A stretch of 53,255 nucleotides of DNA from Gammaproteobacteria bacterium (GTDB lineage Bacteria; Pseudomonadota; Gammaproteobacteria; Thiohalospirales; Thiohalospiraceae), in assembly GCA_015491735.1 (NCBI GenBank), contig WFVH01000100.1:1-53255 (forward strand), given 5' to 3'. The notes below the pieces were generated by a model, which did not search any database, was not told the origin of the DNA, and was given only the letters and a program-made list of their open reading frames with translations. Positions 19,015 to 25,677 of this stretch are shown piece by piece. Numbering within the stretch: position 1 is the stretch's first letter; every line of letters begins with the position of its first letter. The translations under genes and the position numbers were made by a program.

Positions 19015-19137
19015 GTAACTACTCGGTTTGTCCCTGAAATCCGCCATCTCCGCGTTGAAAAATGATCATTTAACTGACGGATGTCAGAAGTAATCCGGGT
19101 GATTACTTCCAGCGATTACAACCCGCTGAGTAGTTAC
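19015..19137 (+). repeat. Foldback (MITE-like) element, copy 4, internally deleted
   Basis: The ends are GTAACTACTCGG and CTGAGTAGTTAC, inverted repeats with one mismatch. The left half matches copies 1-3 (CCCTGAAATCCGCCAT, GCGTTGAAAAATG). About 30 central bases present in the other copies are missing, and the right tail (GATTACAACCCGCTGAGTAG) resembles that of copy 3 rather than copies 1 and 2. It sits inside the GTPase/roadblock cluster, 40 bases upstream of the roadblock start codon. Confidence 0.8.
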
Positions 19138-19282
19138 AGGTTTTTTTCTGATCCGTTAGACAGCGAACCCCGCACTGCGATAGGGCCGAACAGGAGCGCT
19201 GCTCTGTATACAACCGGGCAGTTGCCGGAAACGCTGACGAAGCACCCGTATGTTAATCGGCTCTTGCCTGTTTTGTTTTAGC

Positions 19283-19313
19283 ATTATATCGTTTTTGAGT
19301 TTGCCGGGGTTAA
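19283..19313 (-). promoter_or_regulatory. Candidate promoter for the distal roadblock gene
   Basis: On the minus strand a perfect TATAAT (19288-19283) lies 19 bases after TTAACC (19313-19308). The long spacer makes it only a fair match. A transcript from here would pass through the foldback element before reaching the roadblock start at 18975. Confidence 0.3.
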
Positions 19314-19343
19314 TAGTTACTGTCGATTGTCCTGGCAAGCAGT

Positions 19344-19985
19344 TTACGCAGCTGCATATCGAATGCTGAGGGCCCAAATCAGTTGCAGAAAAGCGGGCTG
19401 GTTAAGGCGGGGCATGCCGCCTGCTACCAGAACGAAGCGCTGGTCTCCAACATACATCGGCCAGAATCCGACTTCACTGTTACCTGCTGCGTCGACCACC
19501 GCCCAAGCGTTGGAGCGCAGTCCCAGGTTATTCTTCAACAGGCCGGCATGGCGCTCATGAAGCGTAGCGAGATCGGCGCTCAAGGCGGACAGCTCTTCAG
19601 CTGTCTCGTGGGCAAACCCCCTGGCGCACAGGTAGAAGCCCTGTTCGTCAGCGAGCAGTATTTTGTTGTTATCCGACAACGGCGCCAACAGATCCGGGAG
19701 TGTGTCTTCCAGCCGCCCCGCGGGTGGCTCAATGGGGGTATCGGAACCCTCTACCCATCCGAGCGACTGGATGTGACCGACAAGCTCCATGACCTGGTCG
19801 TCGTTCTCTATTCCGGACCAGCTTTTAAGTCCATCTAAGCTCAGCAACGGGCTGACCAGTTGCTGGAGCAAACTGCGCAACAGCCGGCGTGCCGCCTCGT
19901 CTTCGGGGCGGGATACCGCATAGTATGCGCCTGCTGGACTGGGCAATACGTAGAGGTCTTTTTCTATCTGGTATTGGCTGTTCAT
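19344..19985 (-). CDS. Roadblock-like protein of the GTPase cluster
   Basis: A 213-residue protein I do not recognise by name. Residues 1-95 form a mostly helical N-terminal part (RRLLRSLLQQLVSPLLSLDG, MELVGHIQSLGWV). From about 105 the pattern ILLADEQGFYLCARGFA, a helix rich in A and L, AWAVVDAAGNSEVGFWPMYV, RFVLVAGGMPRLN and a last helix resembles a roadblock/LC7 domain. Its start overlaps the end of the GTPase gene by four bases, strong evidence for coupled translation. By analogy with MglB and CvnB it may be a GTPase-activating or docking partner; this is inferred from context and a weak fold match. Confidence 0.75.
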   Translation of the reverse strand: MNSQYQIEKDLYVLPSPAGAYYAVSRPEDEAARRLLRSLLQQLVSPLLSLDGLKSWSGIENDDQVMELVGHIQSLGWVEGSDTPIEPPAGRLEDTLPDLLAPLSDNNKILLADEQGFYLCARGFAHETAEELSALSADLATLHERHAGLLKNNLGLRSNAWAVVDAAGNSEVGFWPMYVGDQRFVLVAGGMPRLNQPAFLQLIWALSIRYAAA

Positions 19986-20527
19986 AGGGAGATTTTCAGA
20001 TCGGGGGTGAGTGAAAACAGCAATGCTTCGATAAGAATGATCACATCGCGGCGCTGCCGGGCATCTATTTCGAAAATGGGCACATTGAGTCCGGTAGGTT
20101 TCAGCTCCTCATGATACTGCTCAATCCTGGGGGTGGCACAGCGGTCGGTCTGGGTTATCCCGATTGCCAGTTGAGTCGAGTCGATGAATTTTTTGAATGA
20201 ACTCAAGAAAAAGTGCATATCCTGAAAGGGATCGGAACGGGTATTGTCCAGCAGCAGGATGAGACCAATCCCGCCTTCGGTGAGGATGTCCCACATGAAG
20301 TTGAAACGCTCTTGCCCGGGCGTTCCGTAAAGATGAAGAAATTCACCACCTTCCAGTTGCATGGAGCCGTAATCCATGGCAACCGTTGTGGTTTCCTTTA
20401 TGTTCTGGGTCATATCGGTTGCGAAAGCGTCCGTGGTGACCGGGGGAGTATCGCTGATGGAGCGAATGGCGGTGGTTTTCCCGGCTCCGACGGGACCGGC
20501 GAATATGAGTTTATAGTGATTTTCCAT
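19982..20527 (-). CDS. Small Ras-like GTPase (MglA/CvnD-like)
   Basis: A 181-aa GTPase. The P-loop GPVGAGKTT is at residues 11-19, and the switch I region holds ETTTVAMDYGSM. Switch II is LYGTPGQERFNFMWDIL (about 66-82), where the usual DxxG aspartate is replaced by glycine, as in MglA-type and conservon (CvnD) GTPases. The base-recognition motif is TQTD (125-128), a variant of NKxD, and DAR (155-157) takes the place of SAK. The short form without other domains and the GTPGQ..FMWD signature fit the conservon GTPases best. The roadblock-like gene overlaps its end, and the receiver-like gene lies 22 bases upstream. Likely a membrane- or pole-associated switch; the process controlled is unknown. 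Confidence 0.88.
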   Translation of the reverse strand: MENHYKLIFAGPVGAGKTTAIRSISDTPPVTTDAFATDMTQNIKETTTVAMDYGSMQLEGGEFLHLYGTPGQERFNFMWDILTEGGIGLILLLDNTRSDPFQDMHFFLSSFKKFIDSTQLAIGITQTDRCATPRIEQYHEELKPTGLNVPIFEIDARQRRDVIILIEALLFSLTPDLKISL

Positions 20528-20549
20528 ATCTTGGCGTCAGTTGCTCTTG

Positions 20550-21824
20550 TTATCGGCTTCGTCTGTGCAGGCGGGCCAGTATTTTCCGGAACAGCCCTCT
20601 GCGTTCTTGCTCCGGTTGAGATGATACCGGAGCAGCCCTTTTTTCCCCACTGTTTTTTGTTTGCTGTTTCACCAGGCCAAGAGCGTTGGCCACACTGTAG
20701 AAAGAGAACACATATTTTGGCGCAATATCCAGCATTGTTGCAGTTTCCATCAATGAGATGGGCTGGTTGGCCCACAGCGCCGCAATACGGAGGCCGTTTT
20801 GAACCGGCATCAGCCGGCTCAGGTTCGGCCAGTGCACCAGGTAGACCGGAGCGCGCAGGTCGGTTCCAACCGGAATACGGCCACGGGCGGTTCGCATGGC
20901 CAGTTTCCAGAGAAAAAACTCGATGGATTGCAAGGATCCCCCCTTTTCAGGCATTGACCGTTCCTGTTTGATGACCTGAATGCTGACATCTTTTGTGCGG
21001 ATCGGCATTACCGCAAGTGCGTAGAGATGGGCATGACTTTGTTCCACCCATATTTCACGGGTCTCGGGTATGATGACAATCGGGCGCCACGGTCCTTTCA
21101 GGGAGACTTTTCTGTTTTCCCGAAGTGCGAGCCGGTAGGCCTTTTGAATATAGCCCTGCAAATATTTTTCCGGGTCATAGAGAAATGAGCTCTTCTCTTT
21201 CTGTTGCAGCGCTTCGGACGGGTTTGGCGCTGTTTCCACGGGCCGCCTGTCGGTCCGGGAGGCGGGGAAAAGGGAGATGATCTCCCCGGACGGCGACGGC
21301 TCCGGGGGGGGCGCATGTTGCTTTCCGCTCTCTTCCGTCAATGTGACTTTTGTACCGAGGGTTGCAACGGTTGCCACTGCGCTGTTCAGCCCCGATGGCT
21401 GTAGAACGCTCTTCCGGCTTTCCCACTGGGCCGTTGTTTCTTCCTGGCGGAGGGCCGCCGGTGGGGGAGTGACTGTCTGCTCCGGTCGTTGGAACGATTC
21501 GCTTATCCGGTTGAGGGCGGAGATCAGTGCTTCAGGCTGGATAGGCTTTTTCAGAAAGAGGTTGCCATCCTGCCCGGGTTCCAGCAGCGAGGCTTGAATG
21601 ACCGGCCGATCGGGGTATCTGCTCTCATGCTCTTGCCGAAGCTGCTCCGCATGAACCGCGTCCATATCGATGATGGTGATGTCTGCTGCTTCTTCGCTGG
21701 TCAGGAGATATTCGTTGTGACACATCTGCTGAAAAAACAGTTGCAGCATGTTGCGGGCGCGCTGTTCCATGCCGACAACAGTAATTCGTAGCGGCTTGAT
21801 ACCCTGTTTCGTTCTGGTTTGCAT
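20550..21824 (-). CDS. Receiver-like / winged-helix-like protein of the GTPase cluster
   Basis: A 424-residue protein without a clear family. Residues 12-110 resemble a response-regulator receiver: strand ITVVG, TIIDMDA with a possible phospho-acceptor aspartate (53 or 55), and LKKPIQPEALISAL with the usual Lys-Pro. The acidic pair near the N terminus is absent, so phosphorylation is doubtful. A proline/serine-rich linker follows to about 215. Residues 226-343 are a mixed alpha/beta region (REIWVEQSHAHLYALAV, FFLWKLAMRTARGRIPV). Residues 344-385 (GLRIAALWANQPISLMETAT and on) look like a winged helix, reminiscent of CvnC/DUF742. The tail is strongly basic. AGGAG upstream supports the ATG. Confidence 0.75.
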   Translation of the reverse strand: MQTRTKQGIKPLRITVVGMEQRARNMLQLFFQQMCHNEYLLTSEEAADITIIDMDAVHAEQLRQEHESRYPDRPVIQASLLEPGQDGNLFLKKPIQPEALISALNRISESFQRPEQTVTPPPAALRQEETTAQWESRKSVLQPSGLNSAVATVATLGTKVTLTEESGKQHAPPPEPSPSGEIISLFPASRTDRRPVETAPNPSEALQQKEKSSFLYDPEKYLQGYIQKAYRLALRENRKVSLKGPWRPIVIIPETREIWVEQSHAHLYALAVMPIRTKDVSIQVIKQERSMPEKGGSLQSIEFFLWKLAMRTARGRIPVGTDLRAPVYLVHWPNLSRLMPVQNGLRIAALWANQPISLMETATMLDIAPKYVFSFYSVANALGLVKQQTKNSGEKRAAPVSSQPEQERRGLFRKILARLHRRSR

Positions 21825-21903
21825 GCCTCTATATTCTCCTCAATACACCGGGATCAGGCGTTGCCCGCCGTGTTGCTGCTTTCCGCTTGCCCTGGACATT
21901 GCC

Positions 21904-22641
21904 TCAAGCCGTTTGCGCCGTGAACTGTTTGGCAAGCTGCTCCCAGCCAGCGGGAACCGGTTGTCCCAGTTTGTCGAGCTTGGCGCGCATGGCGGTGAAA
22001 CTCTGCAAATCGTTTGACGCGCGGTAGATGGCCAGCAGCGTATCATGCAGTTCGGTTCTGGCGGGATCGTCCAGCACCGCCTGCTCCAGAATCTCTTTGG
22101 CTCTGTCTATCTGGCAGTATTCGATATGCTCCAGGGCCTCTTTCAGCGGATCACGCCTGGCGGGTGCAGTACCGGCGGTGCGCACGACCAACTGGCGGGT
22201 GCCACTTAACCCTTTGCTCAAAACAGAGCAACTGGTGGGAGGCATCGGGTCGGTGGCCGAGACACCTTTTTCCAGATGGGTTGCCAGCGCCTGGAACCGC
22301 TCTTCGGACAGCAACGGGTGGGCTCTTCGCAACATCCGGCGCCGAACCGGCACGCCCTTGTCACCCAGCGCGATGAACAGATCCAGCAGGGCGCCGTAGA
22401 CACCCTCTTTGTCCCGCTGGGCAAGGTGAACATTGACTCGCTGAATTTGCGCTATCAGGTTCGTCGGTGTCCGCGCTACGGCGCGGGCAAGATAGCGCTC
22501 TGCCTTGTTTCCCAGTTTGTGGGTGTCGACTTGTAGAGACCGGTGCTCCGAAAGGTGAAAAGCAGGCTCGAGCAGTTCGCGGGATGGTTTCTGTTCGGCT
22601 TGTTGCGCCGGTGTGGAGTCGGGGAGGCCTTTTTTCTTCAT
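21904..22641 (-). CDS. FimV-like TPR protein at the head of the GTPase cluster
   Basis: A soluble, mostly helical protein of 245 aa without signal peptide or membrane segment. Residues 40-130 contain repeats of helices (LARAVARTPTNLIAQIQRVN, VYGALLDLFIALGDKGVPVRRRML). The last 75 residues have TPR-like pairs (ALEHIEYCQIDRAKEILEQA, ELHDTLLAIYRASNDLQSF) ending LGQPVPAGWEQLAKQF, which recalls the cytoplasmic C-terminal TPR of FimV. I start at ATG 22641; a TTG at 22701 would add 20 residues. Both have poor ribosome sites. FimV organises cell poles and type IV pili in Pseudomonas, so the likeness suggests a polar scaffold here, as inference. Confidence 0.7.
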   Translation of the reverse strand: MKKKGLPDSTPAQQAEQKPSRELLEPAFHLSEHRSLQVDTHKLGNKAERYLARAVARTPTNLIAQIQRVNVHLAQRDKEGVYGALLDLFIALGDKGVPVRRRMLRRAHPLLSEERFQALATHLEKGVSATDPMPPTSCSVLSKGLSGTRQLVVRTAGTAPARRDPLKEALEHIEYCQIDRAKEILEQAVLDDPARTELHDTLLAIYRASNDLQSFTAMRAKLDKLGQPVPAGWEQLAKQFTAQTA

Positions 22642-22818
22642 GGCTGAATGTCCGTCGAAAATTATTGTATTTTCCTGCAGTTGATCTGTTTCTGTTTGCA
22701 ACTGGTTGCAACGATACGTGCTCCATTTCTTTGTGTTATGGCGGGAAAACCGGGTTGTATCGCTGTCCTGTCATATTATCGGCTCCTTGTCCTGTATCAT
22801 GACAAATATTTTAAGGAT

Positions 22819-22848
22819 ATTGTAGCAGCCCGTTTCAGCGTGCTGAAA
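22819..22848 (-). promoter_or_regulatory. Candidate promoter with palindromic operator for the GTPase cluster
   Basis: In the 329-base gap upstream of the TPR gene, the minus strand holds TACAAT (22824-22819). The perfect palindrome TTTCAGC-AC-GCTGAAA (22848-22833) overlaps the -35 position, where TTCAGC is 17 bases away. A second perfect palindrome, GTTAATATTAAC, lies at 22871-22882. Overlap of a palindrome with the -35 box suggests a regulator site. The rest of the gap shows nothing recognisable. Confidence 0.4.
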
Positions 22849-22970
22849 TCGTGATCTTCGGCCAGCGCGCGTTAATATTAACATGCTCTTATGTTTGGGG
22901 TGTGTCTGCCGCTCCATTGCAGGGCGGGTGGCTTCGGGCTGCGGAAACGGAACCAATCCTCATGATCGGG

Positions 22971-24125
22971 TTATCTTGCCTGAGCCTGGGGGCCGGCAAA
23001 CCGGGTTGGGCGCTCCCCTGCGACCACCCTCTTTTTCAACAGGGTGTTGTTTCGAAGCAGCATGATTTCGACGGTTTCTCCAGGTTGGATGCTGGCTATG
23101 CGATCCCGCATTGTGCGAATGTCGTTGACGGGGTGGTCGGCAATTCTGATAATGAAGTCGCCAGCCCTGATACCGGCCGCTGAGGCGGGGCTGTTACGAA
23201 ACACGCCGGTGACGATGGCTCCCTTCAGCTGCTTGGTGCCGAACGCCTTGGCAAGCGCCGGGGTGATTGCCTGGATCTCCACACCAAGCCATCCCCGGAT
23301 AACATAGCCATGTGCAAGAATCTGGCTCATTATCTCTGTCGCCAGGCTGACCGGAATAGCAAAGCCGATCCCTTGCGAGCCACCGGAGCGGGAAAAAATG
23401 GCGGTATTGATTCCTACCAGTTGACCGTATGCATTGACCAGTGCTCCGCCGGAATTACCTGGATTGATGGCGGCGTCGGTCTGGATGAAGTTTTCGAACG
23501 TGCTGAGTCCCAGCCGGCTGCGCCCGGTAGCACTGACGATCCCCATGGTTACGGTTTGACCAACACCAAACGGGTTGCCGATGGCGAGAACCACATCCCC
23601 AATGCGGAGATCCCGGGTCTGGCCAAGCGTGATACTGGGGAGATTTTTCAACGTGATTTTTAATACGGCCAGATCGGTTTCGGGGTCGGTGCCGACAATC
23701 GAGGCGGATACGCCTCGGCCATCCCGCAGGGCGACCTGGATGGCGTCGGCCTCTTTGATTACATGATTGTTGGTGAGAATATAGCCGGCTTGATCGATAA
23801 TGACGCCAGAGCCGAGACTGGTCTCCAGACGCTGGCGGGGAATCTGCAGTTGCTTGCCGAACAGCTGCCGGAACAGGGGATCGTTCAGATAGGGGTGCGG
23901 CTGCTGCGTAACCCTTTTCTGGCTGTAGATGTTGACTACCGCGGGAGCCGCGACTGCCACAGCCTCGCTGTAGCTCACCGGGCCGGATAATAGCTGTCCC
24001 GGGGGGTTGCCGCCATCTGGTTCCGGGGTAACCGTTTGAGAACGGAACAGTGTGACAGCGGCGCCCGCAACGATTCCGACGAACACAGCCTGAGCGATAA
24101 AATATAGCAATTTCCGGGTATTCAT
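22971..24125 (-). CDS. degS: Periplasmic serine protease of the DegS/AlgW type
   Basis: A 384-aa S1C protease tethered to the inner membrane by one N-terminal segment (LLYFIAQAVFVGIVAGAAV). The catalytic triad is H121 in TNNHVI, D151 in ETDLAVLKI and S225 in GNSGGALV. A single PDZ domain spans about 280-365 (IRGWLGVEIQAITPALAKAF, NSPASAAGIRAGDFIIRI). One PDZ and a membrane anchor set DegS/AlgW apart from the two-PDZ DegP/MucD. In the family it senses unfolded outer-membrane porins and cleaves the anti-sigma factor RseA/MucA, releasing sigma-E. It is divergent from the NIF3 gene with 43 bases between start codons. Confidence 0.93.
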   Translation of the reverse strand: MNTRKLLYFIAQAVFVGIVAGAAVTLFRSQTVTPEPDGGNPPGQLLSGPVSYSEAVAVAAPAVVNIYSQKRVTQQPHPYLNDPLFRQLFGKQLQIPRQRLETSLGSGVIIDQAGYILTNNHVIKEADAIQVALRDGRGVSASIVGTDPETDLAVLKITLKNLPSITLGQTRDLRIGDVVLAIGNPFGVGQTVTMGIVSATGRSRLGLSTFENFIQTDAAINPGNSGGALVNAYGQLVGINTAIFSRSGGSQGIGFAIPVSLATEIMSQILAHGYVIRGWLGVEIQAITPALAKAFGTKQLKGAIVTGVFRNSPASAAGIRAGDFIIRIADHPVNDIRTMRDRIASIQPGETVEIMLLRNNTLLKKRVVAGERPTRFAGPQAQAR

Positions 24126-24168
24126 GCCGTATACTTTACTGCAAACAGTCTACAGAGAGAAAAAACGG

Positions 24169-24921
24169 ATGGTGCAGCGGCAGGAACTGGTCGACTATGT
24201 TGACGATTTGCTTGATGCGGACAGCTTTCAGGATAGCTGTCCCAATGGCCTGCAGGTCGAGGGGCGGCTGCAAATCAACCGGTTGGTCACAGGAGTAACC
24301 GCCAGTTTGGCGTTACTTGAGGAGGCGCTGGCGTTTGATGCAGATGCCATTCTCGTTCACCACGGTTACTTTTGGAAAGGGGAGCACCCCTCCGTCGTGG
24401 GGATGAAGCAGCGCCGTTTGAGACGATTGCTGGCCGCGGATGCCAATCTGTTGGCCTGGCACCTGCCGCTGGATGCGCATCCAGTCTATGGTAATAACGC
24501 CCGGTTGGCTGCGGTTCTGGGGTTTCAGTCCGAAGACAGATTTGGTGGCGCGCCTCCGTTGGGGATGGTGGGAAGGCTGCGCAGGCCCATGAGTGGCTCC
24601 GCCCTTGCCAGACACCTGGCCAGCAAGCTGCGCAGGGTTCCCTTTCATGTTCCGGCCGGGCCGGAAACCATCATCACGATTGCATGGTGCAGCGGAGCTG
24701 CGCAGTCCTGGATCGAGCAGGCCGTGGCTCTGGGGGTGGACGCCTACCTTACCGGAGAAGTATCCGAGCCGACTGTGCATATCGCCAGAGAGTGCAATAT
24801 CCATTTTTTTGCGGCCGGCCATCATGCCACCGAGCGGTATGGCGTAAAAGCGCTTGGCGATCATCTGGCGCAGCGGTTTGCGCTGGAGCATCGCTTTGTC
24901 GATATTGACAATCCGGTATGA
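24169..24921 (+). CDS. NIF3-family (GTP cyclohydrolase I type 2-like) metal-binding protein
   Basis: A 250-aa NIF3/YbgI protein, which forms ring-shaped hexamers with a dinuclear metal site; its biological role is not established. Metal-site motifs are ILVHHGYFWKGEHP, LPLDAHPVYGNNARL and the C-terminal GHHATERYGVKAL with a glutamate. The frame is open from 24124, but MVQRQELVDYVDDLL at 24169 matches the family start and length (E. coli YbgI is 247). It faces away from degS. rpmE follows 87 bases later. Confidence 0.93.
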   Translation: MVQRQELVDYVDDLLDADSFQDSCPNGLQVEGRLQINRLVTGVTASLALLEEALAFDADAILVHHGYFWKGEHPSVVGMKQRRLRRLLAADANLLAWHLPLDAHPVYGNNARLAAVLGFQSEDRFGGAPPLGMVGRLRRPMSGSALARHLASKLRRVPFHVPAGPETIITIAWCSGAAQSWIEQAVALGVDAYLTGEVSEPTVHIARECNIHFFAAGHHATERYGVKALGDHLAQRFALEHRFVDIDNPV

Positions 24922-25008
24922 GCGCCGTATCATTCCGCTTTTGCGTGTGGCGCCCGCCAACGACAGGCTGGGTGGCGATGTGTGTTTGTTCTGACAGAGG
25001 GTGTTGCC

Positions 25009-25212
25009 ATGAAGCCGGATATTCATCCTGCCTATGAAAAGATTCGCGTAACCTGCAGTTGTGGTGAGTCGTTTGAAACCAGGTCCACTGCCGGGCGCGA
25101 TCTGCATATCGATGTCTGTTCCAGTTGCCATCCTTTCTTTACCGGAAAGCAGAAGATTGTCGATACCGCCGGACGGGTCGACAAATTCCGCCAGAAGTAT
25201 GGCATGAAATGA
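25009..25212 (+). CDS. rpmE: 50S ribosomal protein L31
   Basis: A 67-aa ribosomal protein of the zinc-binding (C+) type. [19 protein letters not shown] carries the first CxC, and [14 protein letters not shown] the CxxC that completes the zinc site. The C-terminal part [11 protein letters not shown] is standard. The frame is open from 24982, but ATG 25009 gives the conserved N terminus and follows GAGGG. A clear terminator lies about 100 bases downstream. The zinc form implies growth with adequate zinc; a zinc-free paralogue is not seen here. Confidence 0.97.
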   Translation: MKPDIHPAYEKIRVTCSCGESFETRSTAGRDLHIDVCSSCHPFFTGKQKIVDTAGRVDKFRQKYGMK

Positions 25213-25310
25213 ACAGGGGCTTTACTGTCAACCCGGCAATCCGTAAGCCATCAAGGTACAGGGGTTTCGGGTTTGCCTGATATCCGGCAGGTTGCAAGAG
25301 GCACGAAGGA

Positions 25311-25337
25311 AGGGCGCTTGCAGGGGCGCTCTTTTTT
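25311..25337 (+). terminator. Rho-independent terminator after rpmE
   Basis: AGGGCGC (25311-25317) pairs with GCGCTCT (25326-25332), a 7-bp stem with one G-U pair, followed by a run of six T from 25332. It separates the rpmE transcript from rpoZ-spoT. Confidence 0.8.
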
Positions 25338-25362
25338 GTCAGGCTGGATAACGACCAAGAGG

Positions 25363-25391
25363 TAGAACGGAATCTGCCGCTCCAGTACAAT
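25363..25391 (+). promoter_or_regulatory. Candidate promoter for rpoZ-spoT
   Basis: TACAAT (25386-25391) is a five-of-six -10 match, 17 bases after TAGAAC (25363-25368), a poor -35. It lies between the rpmE terminator and rpoZ, where a promoter is expected. Confidence 0.35.
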
Positions 25392-25431
25392 AATCCGCTG
25401 TTTGATTGAAAAAACCAGGAGACTCCTGACC

Positions 25432-25677
25432 ATGGCGCGTATTACCGTAGAAGACTGCCTTGAACATGTCGATAACCGCTTTCAACTCGTGCTGGTAGCA
25501 GCCAAGCGGGCGCGGCAGATTGCGCTGGGCCAGGAACCCAAAGTGCCTTGGGAGAATGACAAGCCCACCGTAGTAGCGTTACGGGAGATTGCGGCAGGTC
25601 TGACTACCGGCGAGGTGCTCGATGAAAAAACTGTGGAGCAGCCTGATACCGAAAAACAGCCGGTCCCGGCCGGGTAA
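25432..25677 (+). CDS. rpoZ: RNA polymerase omega subunit
   Basis: An 81-aa subunit that helps RNA polymerase assembly and, in E. coli, forms one ppGpp binding site with beta-prime. [20 protein letters not shown], the [14 protein letters not shown] segment and [14 protein letters not shown] are diagnostic. The frame is open from 25402, but ATG 25432 follows AGGAG. The tail after VEQPDTEKQ is short and charged. Its 3' end overlaps the long form of spoT by 56 bases. The rpoZ-spoT pairing is conserved in Gammaproteobacteria and is functionally sensible. Confidence 0.95.
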   Translation: MARITVEDCLEHVDNRFQLVLVAAKRARQIALGQEPKVPWENDKPTVVALREIAAGLTTGEVLDEKTVEQPDTEKQPVPAG

